DNA of 60,681 bases from an uncultured Akkermansia sp. GTDB taxonomy: Bacteria > Verrucomicrobiota > Verrucomicrobiia > Verrucomicrobiales > Akkermansiaceae. A program made the translations under genes and the position numbers. This document shows positions 25,396-34,544 of the stretch, in pieces (within the stretch, counting starts at the first letter, position 1; each line of letters starts with the position of its first letter). The notes beneath the pieces were generated by a model, which did not search any database, was not told where the DNA came from, and saw nothing but the letters and a program-made list of their open reading frames with translations. The DNA lies in NCBI GenBank assembly GCA_947601655.1, contig CANQGG010000009.1, positions 1 through 60,681 on the forward strand, given 5' to 3'.

Positions 25396-25454
25396 CTTAT
25401 CTTCTGATTTTGTAGGGAAGGCAAAGAGCCCGCCCGAAATTAGTAAGCTGCCTA

Positions 25455-25483
25455 TGTATAGCCCATATGGAGCGGTATGGCAA
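25455..25483 (-). promoter_or_regulatory. Promoter of the basic protein gene
   Basis: On the minus strand: TTGCCA (25478-25483), 17-nt spacer, TATACA (25455-25460), about 60 nt before the ATG at 25395. Confidence 0.5.
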
Positions 25484-25552
25484 GGCTAAAAATTACTACT
25501 GACACAATTAGACTTCATCCGATGCGTGATGTGAACCGGACATAAAAACGGC

Positions 25553-25581
25553 TTGCCAATCATCAGCAATTCAGTCATACT
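25553..25581 (+). promoter_or_regulatory. Promoter of the LolC-like permease gene
   Basis: TTGCCA (25553-25558), 17-nt spacer, CATACT (25576-25581), 17 nt before the ATG at 25599. Confidence 0.4.
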
Positions 25582-25598
25582 GTCCCGCGTTCACGCGC

Positions 25599-27257
25599 AT
25601 GAAATTTCTGAGACGCAACCTGAGTCTGATGCTTGCGACGAGGTACCTCAACCCTCTACGCACATTTTTCTCGATTATCACGCTGATCTGTCTGTTAGGC
25701 GTAGCCCTTGGCGTGATGGTGCTTATCGTGGTACTCAGCGTCATGGAAGGTCTGCAGGAGGAAATGGAGTCACGTACCCTTGCCTTCACTCCCCATTTTG
25801 AAATCTGCCTTTACAGTGGACCTCAGCGTATCGCCCTAAGCGCGGGAGAAACCAACTGGAATGAGTTGCTGCAGAAAATCCAGGACATCCCGGGCGTCAC
25901 CTGCGCTTACCCGCAAATTGAAGGGGACGCTTTCGTATCCGGTGATTCCTCCCGTTCCATGGCTCGTTTTTCGGCGTTGCAACCGGAAAACAGCTCTCAA
26001 CTTGAGCCCTTGCTGCCCATGCTCCGGCAAGGTTCCTTCGATTTTGGCGCAGGTCTGGATCAGGAATGTGTAATTTCTTTGCGACTTGCACAAACACTCG
26101 ACTTGAATACAGGAGATAAACTGCACCTCATCCCCATCGGCAGTCAGGATGAAATAGCTGCAGTTTACTCGCTGATTCAGCATCCCCTCCAGACCCATGA
26201 AGACAAGGAACTTATGCGGGGACTCACATCCCTGTTCGAGGGAAGTGCTCCGGCAGGGGAAGGGAGAAGCAAAGTTTCGCCGGAGAAACTGACAACGCTG
26301 GTGGATCGCATGAACCGCCTGTTGATTGAGAACAAGCTCCGGAGCAGCGAAAAAAAGGCTCTGCAGGAGTTTTGCGATGATGCCGCCGACCATATGGCGG
26401 AACAGCCATTCTCCGCCCCGGAGAAAGCTCGCTGGCTTGCTCGTGCCGATGAACTCGCCTCTCTGGATCGCGACCGCGAAGACGGCAAAGCCGTTAAAGA
26501 GATTAACAGGATGGTCATGCCGATGGATCTCACCGTCGTGGGAATTTACCAACCCCCGGAGAATATGCCGGGGCCGGGAATCTACCTGCCTCTTCCCATT
26601 GCCCAAGAAATCAGCGGGTACAATCAGAGCGGAGATGATGAGGTGATGGGCATCTGCGTACGCGTGGAAAATCCTCACGAATGCGATGAAACCATGCAGC
26701 GCATCATGAATCTGCTGCCTCAGCCCCAAAATGAACAGGCAACCGGAGACTTCGACCACGAATGGCTTGTTTTGCCATGGACCAAGAATTTTGAACAGTG
26801 GTACAAGCTTATCGCCAATGAGCGCATCATGATGAGCTTTGTTCTCTCGATCATTTCCCTTATTGCCAGCTTCTGCATCATGGCTGTCATGTTCACCGTG
26901 AGTCTGCAACGCCGCCGGGAAATCGCCGTGCTCCAGGCTCTCGGCGCCACTCCCTCCAAAATCATGGCCATCTTCACCTGGCAGGGAGTTATCATTGGTT
27001 TTGCGGGCGCTCTGCTTGGCGTCCTCCTCGCTTTGCTCGTGCTTCATTTCCGATTGGAAATCCAGGCAGCGTTGGCGGCGGTCAACCTGGACCCCTTCCC
27101 CATGGAAGCACACGGCATCACCCTGCCCGCTGCTTACACGCCTTCCACCTTTTTCTGGCAAGCGTTCCGCGCATTCATCATGGTCATCGTCGCAGCCACC
27201 ATCCCTGCTCTCTTCATCTCTCGGCAGGATCCCGCCAAGGCCCTCCGCTCCAATTAA
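25599..27257 (+). CDS. LolC/FtsX-family ABC transporter permease
   Basis: Inner-membrane permease of the LolC/E-MacB class. The LolCDE members release lipoproteins for transport to the outer membrane. The 552-residue product opens with LMLATRYLNPLRTFFSIITLICLLGVALGVMVLIVVLSVMEGLQEE, the typical LolC start with the first membrane helix. A large periplasmic domain follows, then three C-terminal helices: SFVLSIISLIASFCIMAVMFTVSL (with RRREIAVLQALGATPSKIM after it), GVIIGFAGALLGVLLALLVLHF, and FFWQAFRAFIMVIVAATIPALFIS. It is about 140 residues longer than LolC because of a charged helical insert near residues 195-305. No ATPase (LolD) is adjacent. The next gene starts 3 nt later. Confidence 0.85.
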   Translation: MKFLRRNLSLMLATRYLNPLRTFFSIITLICLLGVALGVMVLIVVLSVMEGLQEEMESRTLAFTPHFEICLYSGPQRIALSAGETNWNELLQKIQDIPGVTCAYPQIEGDAFVSGDSSRSMARFSALQPENSSQLEPLLPMLRQGSFDFGAGLDQECVISLRLAQTLDLNTGDKLHLIPIGSQDEIAAVYSLIQHPLQTHEDKELMRGLTSLFEGSAPAGEGRSKVSPEKLTTLVDRMNRLLIENKLRSSEKKALQEFCDDAADHMAEQPFSAPEKARWLARADELASLDRDREDGKAVKEINRMVMPMDLTVVGIYQPPENMPGPGIYLPLPIAQEISGYNQSGDDEVMGICVRVENPHECDETMQRIMNLLPQPQNEQATGDFDHEWLVLPWTKNFEQWYKLIANERIMMSFVLSIISLIASFCIMAVMFTVSLQRRREIAVLQALGATPSKIMAIFTWQGVIIGFAGALLGVLLALLVLHFRLEIQAALAAVNLDPFPMEAHGITLPAAYTPSTFFWQAFRAFIMVIVAATIPALFISRQDPAKALRSN

Positions 27258-27260
27258 CTC

Positions 27261-28145
27261 ATGTACATCTACTGGATAGAAGACGGCAAGAGGCGCGGGC
27301 CGAGTACGGTATCAGATTTTATCAGCCTGCTTGAGACCGGTGAAATCACCGCTGATACACTCTGCTGGCACAGTGGTTGCTCGGCCTGGGTACCGGCGCG
27401 GGAACTTCCCGCACTCGTCGCCTATTTTCAGCAGGAAAATGAAAAAGAGCAAAGCGACAAAGACTCCGCCACTCCGGCAGAAACCTCATGTGCCTCCCGG
27501 CAGGATGCCGCCTCAGAAGCAGCAAACTCCACACCTTCACAGCAGATTCTACACCGAACAAGTCTGTATCTGCCTCACCCGGCAGATCGCCTCATGGCTC
27601 GCCTGGCGGATTGTTCCCTCTATGCCGTGATAGTGACGGGAGTCTGCTATCTTTTTCACGTGCCGTACTCGCCCTACCTTCAACCCGGGAGCCTCCTCTT
27701 CTGGCTTCCAATGGCGCTGCTGGAGGCTCTCAGCATCCATCTGCGGCTCTCCACGCCCGGCAAAGCGTTCTTCGGCATTATGCTCTTTACCCCGGCGCAC
27801 CGCATTTCCCTGCCCCGTGCTTTCGTCCGGAGCTTCCTGGCGCTGATATTGGGTATGGGCTGCATGCAGCCCCTGCTGGCTCTTTTCACCCTGCCTCTTA
27901 CCCTCTACTCCCTCAAAAAACGGCGCCTCACCTCATGGGACCTCTACACCGGCGTGATCCCTGCACAGATGCGCCCAGGTCGCACCAGCTTTGTGCGTAT
28001 CTGGCTCTTCATCATCGTGCTTCTGGTAAACATGCAACTTTGCTCATACTTCATGCAGCCATGGTTGCCGGATATGCTCAGTGAGCTGCAATCATACTGG
28101 CCGGAAGCAGCGGAAATGCTCCGGCAACAACTGCCCTCATTATGA
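27261..28145 (+). CDS. GYF-like plus RDD membrane protein
   Basis: 294 residues. Residues about 1-55 (YIYWIEDGKRRGPSTVSDFISLLETGEITADTLCWHSGCSAWVPARELP) form a GYF_2-type domain, thought to bind peptides. A polar low-complexity linker (about 58-105) follows, then an RDD-type membrane domain starting PADRLMARLADCSLYAVIVTGV, with several helices including WLPMALLEALSIHLRLSTPGKAFFGIML and AFVRSFLALILGMGCMQP. A last helix is near 250-270. It starts 3 nt after the permease stop, so the two are surely one operon. Function unknown; RDD proteins are often linked to transport. Confidence 0.8.
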   Translation: MYIYWIEDGKRRGPSTVSDFISLLETGEITADTLCWHSGCSAWVPARELPALVAYFQQENEKEQSDKDSATPAETSCASRQDAASEAANSTPSQQILHRTSLYLPHPADRLMARLADCSLYAVIVTGVCYLFHVPYSPYLQPGSLLFWLPMALLEALSIHLRLSTPGKAFFGIMLFTPAHRISLPRAFVRSFLALILGMGCMQPLLALFTLPLTLYSLKKRRLTSWDLYTGVIPAQMRPGRTSFVRIWLFIIVLLVNMQLCSYFMQPWLPDMLSELQSYWPEAAEMLRQQLPSL

Positions 28146-28211
28146 CCACTTGCCACAGGCGTTAATTTTGAACTTTACTTTACATTCACAATTTGCTAGA
28201 AAGGAGCCGCT

Positions 28212-29390
28212 ATGGATCTAGAGCAACGCAGCATCTCCGCCGACACCATCACCCCCTACTTTGAACGCTTCTTCGGGCACAAGCCAGAGGTCATTTCTGC
28301 CGCCCCCGGTCGCGTGAATCTCATTGGCGAACACACGGATTACAACGACGGCTTCGTGCTCCCCATGGCTCTGGAACGCATCAACGTCGTCGCCGTCGCT
28401 CCTTCTCCCACGGGTCAGCACCGCTGGGTCGGCTCGCTGCAAGATTCACCCATTACTCTCACCCCCGAGGAAGCTGCCGCCCCCGGAGATCCTTTCTGGA
28501 GCAACTATGTGCGCGGCGTGATTTGCATGCTCAAGCGGCGCGGCATTGAAGTGCCCCCTGTGGACATGCTTGTGGACACTAACGTGCCGTACGGAGGCGG
28601 GCTGTCATCCAGTGCGGCTTTTGAGGTCTCCGTCTGCACAGCGCTGTCCGCCCTCTGCGGGGCAGATGTTCCTCCCACCGAACGAGCCATCATCGGGCAG
28701 GAGACCGAGCACGAGTTCGTGCACGTTCCCTGTGGCATCATGGATCAGTTTATCTCGGCCAATGGCAAGAAAGATCACGCCCTGATGCTGGATTGCAAGG
28801 ATCTCTCTTACCGTTACATTCCCATGGTGGACCCGGACGTGAGTGTGCTGGTGATTGACTCTGCCGTGAAGCATTCTCTGGCGGATGGCGGCTATGCAGC
28901 GCGCCGTAAGAACTGCGAGGATGCCTGCTCTATCCTCGGCATTCCCTCCCTGCGCGAAGCGACGCTGGAAATGCTTGAGGAGAACAAGAATAAACTTGGC
29001 GATCTCTGCTACCGCCGCGCACGCCACGTGGTGGCGGAGAATATGCGCGTGGCCACTTTTGCCGCGGCGTTGGAACGTGGGGATTGGGAGGCAGCCGGCA
29101 TCGCCATGCGCGGTTCGCACGCCTCATTAAGGGATGACTTTGAGGTATCCTGTGCTGAAGTAGACACTCTCGTCGCTCTCAGCTACACCATTCCGTCCGC
29201 CGCTTCCGTGTACGGCGCGCGCATGACGGGTGGTGGCTTTGGCGGCTGCATCGTGGCTCTGGTAAAGAGCGCGGATGTCGAGCAGGTAGCTAAGGAAATG
29301 CTTGAGGGATACCGCGAAACGCTGGGCATCGAGACCGCCTATCTTGTGACGCGTCCCGGCGCCGGCGCACGCCTCCTCTACAAGGCATAA
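28212..29390 (+). CDS. galK: Galactokinase
   Basis: GHMP-family kinase that converts galactose to galactose-1-phosphate, the first step of the Leloir pathway. The 392-residue product has the galactokinase signature GRVNLIGEHTDYNDGFVLPMALER (about residues 35-60), the ATP loop VPYGGGLSSSAAFEVS, CGIMDQFIS with the catalytic-type Asp, and the C-terminal GARMTGGGFGGCIVAL. It is one of the few genes here with a good Shine-Dalgarno site (AAGGAG, 6 nt from the ATG). A sodium-sugar symporter gene follows 46 nt later, so uptake and phosphorylation are likely coupled in one operon. Confidence 0.97.
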   Translation: MDLEQRSISADTITPYFERFFGHKPEVISAAPGRVNLIGEHTDYNDGFVLPMALERINVVAVAPSPTGQHRWVGSLQDSPITLTPEEAAAPGDPFWSNYVRGVICMLKRRGIEVPPVDMLVDTNVPYGGGLSSSAAFEVSVCTALSALCGADVPPTERAIIGQETEHEFVHVPCGIMDQFISANGKKDHALMLDCKDLSYRYIPMVDPDVSVLVIDSAVKHSLADGGYAARRKNCEDACSILGIPSLREATLEMLEENKNKLGDLCYRRARHVVAENMRVATFAAALERGDWEAAGIAMRGSHASLRDDFEVSCAEVDTLVALSYTIPSAASVYGARMTGGGFGGCIVALVKSADVEQVAKEMLEGYRETLGIETAYLVTRPGAGARLLYKA

Positions 29391-29436
29391 TAACCGGATC
29401 TCCCCCCCATTCTCCTAAAAACTCACCAACAAACCT

Positions 29437-31641
29437 ATGAACACAAAAAATATCGTGAAGAAGCTGGCGGCGGCTGCATTGTTGTGCGGCGGGCTGGCAA
29501 GCGCTCAGGAAGCAGGGACAGTCCAGACAGCCACACAGAGTGTACTGCCCATCTGGGAGATGGTTGTTTTCTGCGTTGTCGTCGTCGGAGTGATCGGCTT
29601 AGGCATTTGGAAGTCCGGGGACAAAAATGAAACTGCCGAGCAGAAGGAAAAGAACGGAGCCGCGGATTACTTCCTCGCCGGGCGTGGATTAAGCTGGTGG
29701 CTCGTCGGTTTCTCACTCATCGCGGCAAACATCTCCACCGAGCAGTTTGTGGGCATGAGCGGCAAGGCTGCCAACTGGGTCGGTCTTGCCATCGCCGGGT
29801 ACGAATGGCTCGCTGCCATTGTGCTGGTCATCGTGGCGTTCACGTTCCTGCCCATGCTGCTCAAACGCGGAGTATACACTATTCCCCAGTTTCTTGAGGA
29901 GCGCTACAACGGCACCGCCCGCACCATCATGGCCCTGGCCAACCTCGTCATTCTCGTGGGCGTCCCCACTGCCGGGGTCATTTTCGCCGGAGCGAAAGTC
30001 GTTTCCGGATATTTTGACCTCTCCATGCCGGTGGGGTGCATCATCATCGGCGCCTGCGCCACAATTTACGTGTTTGTGGGTGGGTTGAAAGCTTGCGCGT
30101 GGACGGATCTCATCTGGGGCGCAGCGCTCATCATCGGCGGCGGCGTGGTGGCATGGTTCGCCATTGAGGCCATCGGCGCAGCCGACCCGAATGAACTCAT
30201 TAAAACTGCCTCTGCTACCTCCGGCGCCACGGTTGATTCCATCCGCAACGCTTCCGGCATCGAACGCTTCTTTGCTCTGAACACCGGAGACGCCATCAAC
30301 GCTACCAATGCCGTGGGCGGCAAACTGCACATGATTCGCCCAGCAGCCGATAGGGAAATTCCCTGGACAGCCCTCTGCCTGGGATTGTGGATTCCCAACT
30401 TCTTCTACTGGGGTCTTAACCAATACATCATGCAGCGCACACTGGCTTCCAAGAGCCTTGCCGAGGGGCAGATGGGCGTGGTATTCGCCGCCGGGCTGAA
30501 GTTGCTTATCCCCTTTGTGGTGCTCATTCCCGGCATTCTCGCATACAACCTCTTCAGCAGTGATATGCGCGCCGGCGCTGAGCAAAAGATGGCGTCCGTC
30601 CTCGCTGTGGCAGAGCAGACAGTTCAAAATGGCAAGACTCCGCTTTATAATGTGACGGCGGACTATCTCATGACGGATGTGGAGAAAGGGGTAGGTTTCG
30701 TGGTGAAGAATGCAGAGGTCGCTGCCACTCCGGAGCAGGCCGCCGCAGTAAAACAACTCTCGGACGATTTCATGCGCGTCGCTACCGCTCTCGTCATTGA
30801 GGGTACAGAACATCAAGTTCCTGAGCTCGCCGGCAAGTACGGTGTCACCATCCCCGAGAGTGCTACCACCCCGGAGAGAAAAGTGATTGTAGTGGCGGCC
30901 GGCATCGCGGACAAACTTGCCCGCAAGAATGGTGAGATTCTCTCTGCGAAAGCCGGAGATGCCGCCTTTGTAGCTACGGAGGCTATCAGCGGATACGACT
31001 ACGACTCGGCATTCGGCACGCTGCTCAAGCGGCTTCTCCCCGGTACAGGATGGGCCTGGTTTGTGCTCGCCGCTCTCTTCGGTGCGGTGGTCAGCTCGCT
31101 GGCTTCCATGTTGAACAGCGCATCAACCCTCTTCACCATGGATATCTACCACAAGCTGCGCAGTGAGAGGTCCTCGCATCGTGAGCTGGTAAATGTGGGC
31201 AAGATCGGCGTGCTTGTGTTTGCCGGCGTCGCCCTCTGGCTTGCTATCTTCCTGTCGGATAAATTGGACAGCATCTTCAGCTACATCCAGGAGTTCCAGG
31301 GCTTCCTGAGTCCGGGCGCCCTCGCTGTGTTCATCTTCGGCTTCTTCGTCTCGAAATGCCCGCGCTACTTCGGCTGGCTGGGCATCGCCATCAATGTGGT
31401 TGAGTACGGCGCTCTCAAGCTCTACTGCCCGGAGATGGCTTTCCTCAACCGCATGGCCGTCTGTCTCATCACCATCATGGTGATCGGCGCTATTCTCACC
31501 CTCCTCAATCACTTCAGCCACGGCGAAGCCGTCGTTTTGGAGAACAAGGGCATCATTGAGATGAAATCCTCCACGCGCGCCAAGGTTTTTGGCCTGGTGG
31601 TGGTCCTCCTCACAGTGGGTCTCTACATCCTTTTCTGGTGA
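29437..31641 (+). CDS. SGLT-type sodium/sugar symporter (SSS family) with large insert
   Basis: Inner-membrane sodium:solute symporter, probably for galactose or glucose given galK upstream. The 734-residue product has a cleavable-looking N-terminus (AAAALLCGGLASA), then NGAADYFLAGRGLSWWLVGFSLIAANISTEQFVGMSG, the hallmark of SGLT-like transporters, and IPQFLEERYNGTARTIMALAN and FYWGLNQYIMQRTLASKSLAEGQ. An extramembrane insert of about 120-150 residues lies near 385-525, starting after PGILAYNLFSSDM; it is rich in Ala, Glu, Lys and Val and ends before GTGWAWFVLAALFGAVVSSLASMLNSASTLFTMDIY. Related transporters usually have 530-600 residues. A strong terminator follows. Confidence 0.92.
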   Translation: MNTKNIVKKLAAAALLCGGLASAQEAGTVQTATQSVLPIWEMVVFCVVVVGVIGLGIWKSGDKNETAEQKEKNGAADYFLAGRGLSWWLVGFSLIAANISTEQFVGMSGKAANWVGLAIAGYEWLAAIVLVIVAFTFLPMLLKRGVYTIPQFLEERYNGTARTIMALANLVILVGVPTAGVIFAGAKVVSGYFDLSMPVGCIIIGACATIYVFVGGLKACAWTDLIWGAALIIGGGVVAWFAIEAIGAADPNELIKTASATSGATVDSIRNASGIERFFALNTGDAINATNAVGGKLHMIRPAADREIPWTALCLGLWIPNFFYWGLNQYIMQRTLASKSLAEGQMGVVFAAGLKLLIPFVVLIPGILAYNLFSSDMRAGAEQKMASVLAVAEQTVQNGKTPLYNVTADYLMTDVEKGVGFVVKNAEVAATPEQAAAVKQLSDDFMRVATALVIEGTEHQVPELAGKYGVTIPESATTPERKVIVVAAGIADKLARKNGEILSAKAGDAAFVATEAISGYDYDSAFGTLLKRLLPGTGWAWFVLAALFGAVVSSLASMLNSASTLFTMDIYHKLRSERSSHRELVNVGKIGVLVFAGVALWLAIFLSDKLDSIFSYIQEFQGFLSPGALAVFIFGFFVSKCPRYFGWLGIAINVVEYGALKLYCPEMAFLNRMAVCLITIMVIGAILTLLNHFSHGEAVVLENKGIIEMKSSTRAKVFGLVVVLLTVGLYILFW

Positions 31642-31670
31642 TCGCCGGGGACGGGTAGCGTTTTTCATTT

Positions 31671-31721
31671 GACCACGAGATTTGTGCGTTGCCTCCAACG
31701 CCTGTTCTCGTGGTCTTTTTT
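31671..31721 (+). terminator. Terminator after the symporter gene
   Basis: Outer stem GACCACGAG / CTCGTGGTC (9 bp, perfect; 31671-31679 and 31707-31715) enclosing an inner hairpin GCGTTG/CAACGC, followed by a T-run (31715-31721). Confidence 0.8.
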
Positions 31722-31796
31722 CCCCGTGGCAACAGGGCTTTGTTACTCCCGCATACCGATTTCAGCGAGATAGAGTAAAAAAAGACAAATTCATCC

Positions 31797-31825
31797 TTGA
31801 CAAGCAGGTGGGTTTGTTGTACAAC
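31797..31825 (+). promoter_or_regulatory. rpsN promoter
   Basis: Consensus TTGACA (31797-31802), 17-nt spacer, TACAAC (31820-31825), 14 nt before the ATG at 31840. The predicted 5' leader is about 7 nt, too short for a normal Shine-Dalgarno interaction. Confidence 0.6.
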
Positions 31826-31839
31826 TCCGCCACACGCTT

Positions 31840-32109
31840 ATGGCTAAAAAGAGTAGGATCGAAGGAAACAAGAAGAAGATTGCCACGGCTGAGCGTTACG
31901 CTGAGAAGCGCGCCAAGCTGAAGGCAGAGGGTGATTATGTGGGGCTGACTATGCTGCCGCGCAATGCTTCGCCGACCCGTGGTGTCAACCGCTGCGAACT
32001 CACCGGGCGCCGTCGTGGCTACCTGCGTCGCTTCCATCTGTCGCGTATCGCTTTCCGGGAGTTGGCGAGTACCGGGATGATTCCCGGCGTGACAAAGGCG
32101 AGCTGGTAA
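31840..32109 (+). CDS. rpsN: 30S ribosomal protein S14 (uS14), zinc-free type
   Basis: Component of the 30S head. The 89-residue product matches the longer bacterial S14: [26 protein letters not shown], then [51 protein letters not shown]. It lacks the paired CXXC of zinc-type S14. It stands outside the usual ribosomal operon, with its own promoter. Confidence 0.97.
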   Translation: MAKKSRIEGNKKKIATAERYAEKRAKLKAEGDYVGLTMLPRNASPTRGVNRCELTGRRRGYLRRFHLSRIAFRELASTGMIPGVTKASW

Positions 32110-32179
32110 AGAAGCTGATCTGCGGTAAGCAGACAGGAGAGCGCGCGGGCTATTCTGAAGGAGTGGCTCGCGCTTGTTT

Positions 32180-32440
32180 ATGCCAATATACGAATACATA
32201 GCTGAATACCCGGAGGATCCGGCGCGCTCGTGTCCGATGTGCCGAAGAGGGTTTGAATTAAGAAGGGGAGTCAATCGGGAGCCACTCACTCGTTGCCTGT
32301 ACTGCAAAAACCCGGTGCGCAAGAAGATCAGCTCGGTGAATGTGCCGAAACTCACCGCTCCTCTCTCCGTAAGCGATGCAAAGAAAGCCGGCTTTACCCT
32401 TCTCGAAAAGCGCGACCGCGGCACCTACGAAAAACTTTAA
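32180..32440 (+). CDS. FmdB-type zinc ribbon protein
   Basis: 86 residues from the ATG at 32180 (MPIYEYIAEYPED). The N-terminal MPIYEY start with CPMC and a second CLYC pair (about residues 17-50) forms a putative zinc ribbon of the FmdB regulatory-protein type. The C-terminal VSDAKKAGFTLLEKRDRGTYEKL is also typical. A TTG six nt upstream in frame is less likely. Function is unknown; the next gene begins directly after the stop codon. Confidence 0.8.
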   Translation: MPIYEYIAEYPEDPARSCPMCRRGFELRRGVNREPLTRCLYCKNPVRKKISSVNVPKLTAPLSVSDAKKAGFTLLEKRDRGTYEKL

Positions 32441-33883
32441 ATGGGCGAATCTATCCTACACATCAAGAATTGGCTCCTTCTCTCTCCCGAGCAGGTGCAG
32501 CAGCTGCATTGGGATTACCCGAGTCTCGAAACGATTATACTCTTCCTGATTGGCGTTGGTTTTTTCCTTTTCCTCAATGCCTTCTTCGTGGCGAATGAAT
32601 TTGCCAGCGCACGTGTGCGAGAGAGTCAGCTGGCAGCCTCGGGTGATGATTCCAGACGCCAGGCGCGCTCCCGAAAAAATGCTCTGCACATTGTCCGCCA
32701 TCTCGATTCCTACCTCTCCGCCAATCAGGTTGGCATCACCATCGCTTCCCTTGCCCTCGGCAACCTCGGAGAGCCATTTATCGAGCAGCTCATCGCTCCC
32801 CCCCTCAGCTATTACCTTCACCTGCAGCCGGTGGTAGTGAGCGTGATTTCCTACATCGTTTCCTATTCTCTTTTCACCTTTGCCCATGTGGTGCTCGGCG
32901 AATTGGTGCCCAAAAGCCTTGCCATCCGCCATCCGTTAGAGGTTGCGCTCGGCACCTCCAATGGCATGATTCGCTTCGCTCACTGTACGTCGTGGATTGT
33001 AAAACTCTTCAACAACACAGCCAACTCCATTGCCCATCTTCTCTTCGGCGTCGATCCCCACTACTCTCCGAACAATTACCACAGCGCGGAAGAAATTGCC
33101 CATATCGTGGAAGAAAGCGGCCGCAGCAAAGAAGTCACCGAGACGGAAGCCGAAATCTCCATGAATGCCCTTGAGCTCAACGATCGCTCCGTCCGCGAAA
33201 TTCTCGTGCCTCGCAATGATGTTGAATTGCTCGACATTAACGACAGCTTCGAGAAAAACCTCGAACTTGTCACCACGAGCCGCCACAGCCGTTTCGCCCT
33301 CGTGGACGGGCACCTTGACGATGTGAAGGGCTGGGTGCATGTCAAAGATATGCTTAAGCTGGTGCACACTCAGAGTACGGATATCATGAGCGTGCGGCGT
33401 CCGCTCAAGGTAGTGCCTGAGACGATGAAGCTGGACACCCTGTTGAACTTCTTCTCGAAGGAGCGCACGCACAGCGCTCTCGTGGTGGATGAACACGGCG
33501 TGGCGCTCGGATTGGTGTATCTGGATGATGTCCTGGAAGAAATTGTCGGTAATGATATACAGGATGAGTTTGAGGCGGAAGAGAACCGTGAATTCTACGC
33601 CCTTGGCAACGGTCAGTACATGGCCAGCGGCTCCATTTCCCTATTCGATCTTGAAGAAGAACTGCCCGGCATCGGCGAGTTGGATAACGACGCCGGCATC
33701 TCTACTCTCGGAGGCTTCATTACCGATCGCCTCGACCACCTCCCGGAGGTGAACGAGCAGATTCGCATCCGCGACTATGTCGTCACCGTGACTGCAACCG
33801 ACGGGCGCCGCATCACCCAGACCCGTATTCAGCACGATCCTCTCCCCAGCGATGGGCAGGAAAAAGACGGCGAAGATGATTGA
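32441..33883 (+). CDS. CNNM/HlyC-CorC family membrane protein with CBS domains
   Basis: 480 residues. An N-terminal CNNM (DUF21) transmembrane domain spans about 25-200, with IILFLIGVGFFLFLNAFFVANEFASARVRESQL and SYLSANQVGITIASLALGNLGEP. A CBS-domain pair lies at about 225-350 (REILVPRNDVELLDIND; HSALVVDEHGVALGLVYLDDVLEEIVGNDIQDEF), then a CorC_HlyC domain (about 370-460). Members are implicated in magnesium or cobalt transport or efflux; hemolysin names are historical. It starts at the base after the FmdB-like stop. Confidence 0.92.
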   Translation: MGESILHIKNWLLLSPEQVQQLHWDYPSLETIILFLIGVGFFLFLNAFFVANEFASARVRESQLAASGDDSRRQARSRKNALHIVRHLDSYLSANQVGITIASLALGNLGEPFIEQLIAPPLSYYLHLQPVVVSVISYIVSYSLFTFAHVVLGELVPKSLAIRHPLEVALGTSNGMIRFAHCTSWIVKLFNNTANSIAHLLFGVDPHYSPNNYHSAEEIAHIVEESGRSKEVTETEAEISMNALELNDRSVREILVPRNDVELLDINDSFEKNLELVTTSRHSRFALVDGHLDDVKGWVHVKDMLKLVHTQSTDIMSVRRPLKVVPETMKLDTLLNFFSKERTHSALVVDEHGVALGLVYLDDVLEEIVGNDIQDEFEAEENREFYALGNGQYMASGSISLFDLEEELPGIGELDNDAGISTLGGFITDRLDHLPEVNEQIRIRDYVVTVTATDGRRITQTRIQHDPLPSDGQEKDGEDD

Positions 33884-33933
33884 TGGGAGGTTGCTGTCCG
33901 CGAATACGACGCCCGAGCCGGAGCCGTTGATTT

Positions 33934-33964
33934 AGAGTCCTGCTCCTAAAAAATTGGGGACTCT
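33934..33964. terminator. Weak hairpin between convergent genes
   Basis: AGAGTCC/GGACTCT (7 bp, 17-nt loop), between the CNNM gene and maf. No clear T-run follows (GTTCTTT). Confidence 0.25.
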
Positions 33965-33995
33965 GTTCTTTAATCTCAAGCAAAAAATTGGCTTT

Positions 33996-34544
33996 TCAGG
34001 GAAAAAGCGTCCGCAGCAGACGCGCGACGGGAAGCCCGATGACATTATCAACATCTCCCTGCACAGACTCGACAATGAGTTCACTCTTTTCCTGCATGGC
34101 ATAAGCGCCGGCTTTGTCCAGCACCGGGACCTCAACCAGATAGTGGTCGATATCCTGCGGGGACATTGGGCGAAATGTGACCCGACTGATCTCTGCGAAG
34201 TCCCGTTGTTCTCCGCCCGGCATACGAACAGCTACAGCGGTACAAACGCAATGCGTGCGTCCCTGCAAGCGGGTAAGCATGGTCCGTGCATCGTCGAGAT
34301 CGCGAGGTTTGCCGAGAGGCTCGCCATCGAGGAATACGAGCGTATCCGCCCCCACCACAATGTCTCGAGGAAAGAGAGATGACACGGCTTCCGCCTTCAT
34401 CCGCGCATTGCGGGCGCAGAGATCCTGCGGACAGAGATTGGCGGTTTGCAGCTCGTCCACCTCCCGCGTCATCACACAGAAGGAGAGACCCTCGCGCAGC
34501 AGCAGGTCACGCCGCCGCGGAGACCCCGAAGCAAGAATCAGCAT
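33996..34544 (-). CDS. maf: Maf-type nucleoside triphosphate pyrophosphatase
   Basis: House-cleaning NTP pyrophosphatase for non-canonical or dTTP/UTP-type nucleotides. The 182-residue product has the Maf signature LILASGSPRRRDLL at the start, then TREVDE, RNARMKAEAV, VVGADTLVFLDG, LGKPRD and DKAGAYAMQE, the usual order. It overlaps the end of ilvA by 7 nt, so the two are translationally coupled. Confidence 0.93.
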   Translation of the reverse strand: MLILASGSPRRRDLLLREGLSFCVMTREVDELQTANLCPQDLCARNARMKAEAVSSLFPRDIVVGADTLVFLDGEPLGKPRDLDDARTMLTRLQGRTHCVCTAVAVRMPGGEQRDFAEISRVTFRPMSPQDIDHYLVEVPVLDKAGAYAMQEKSELIVESVQGDVDNVIGLPVARLLRTLFP

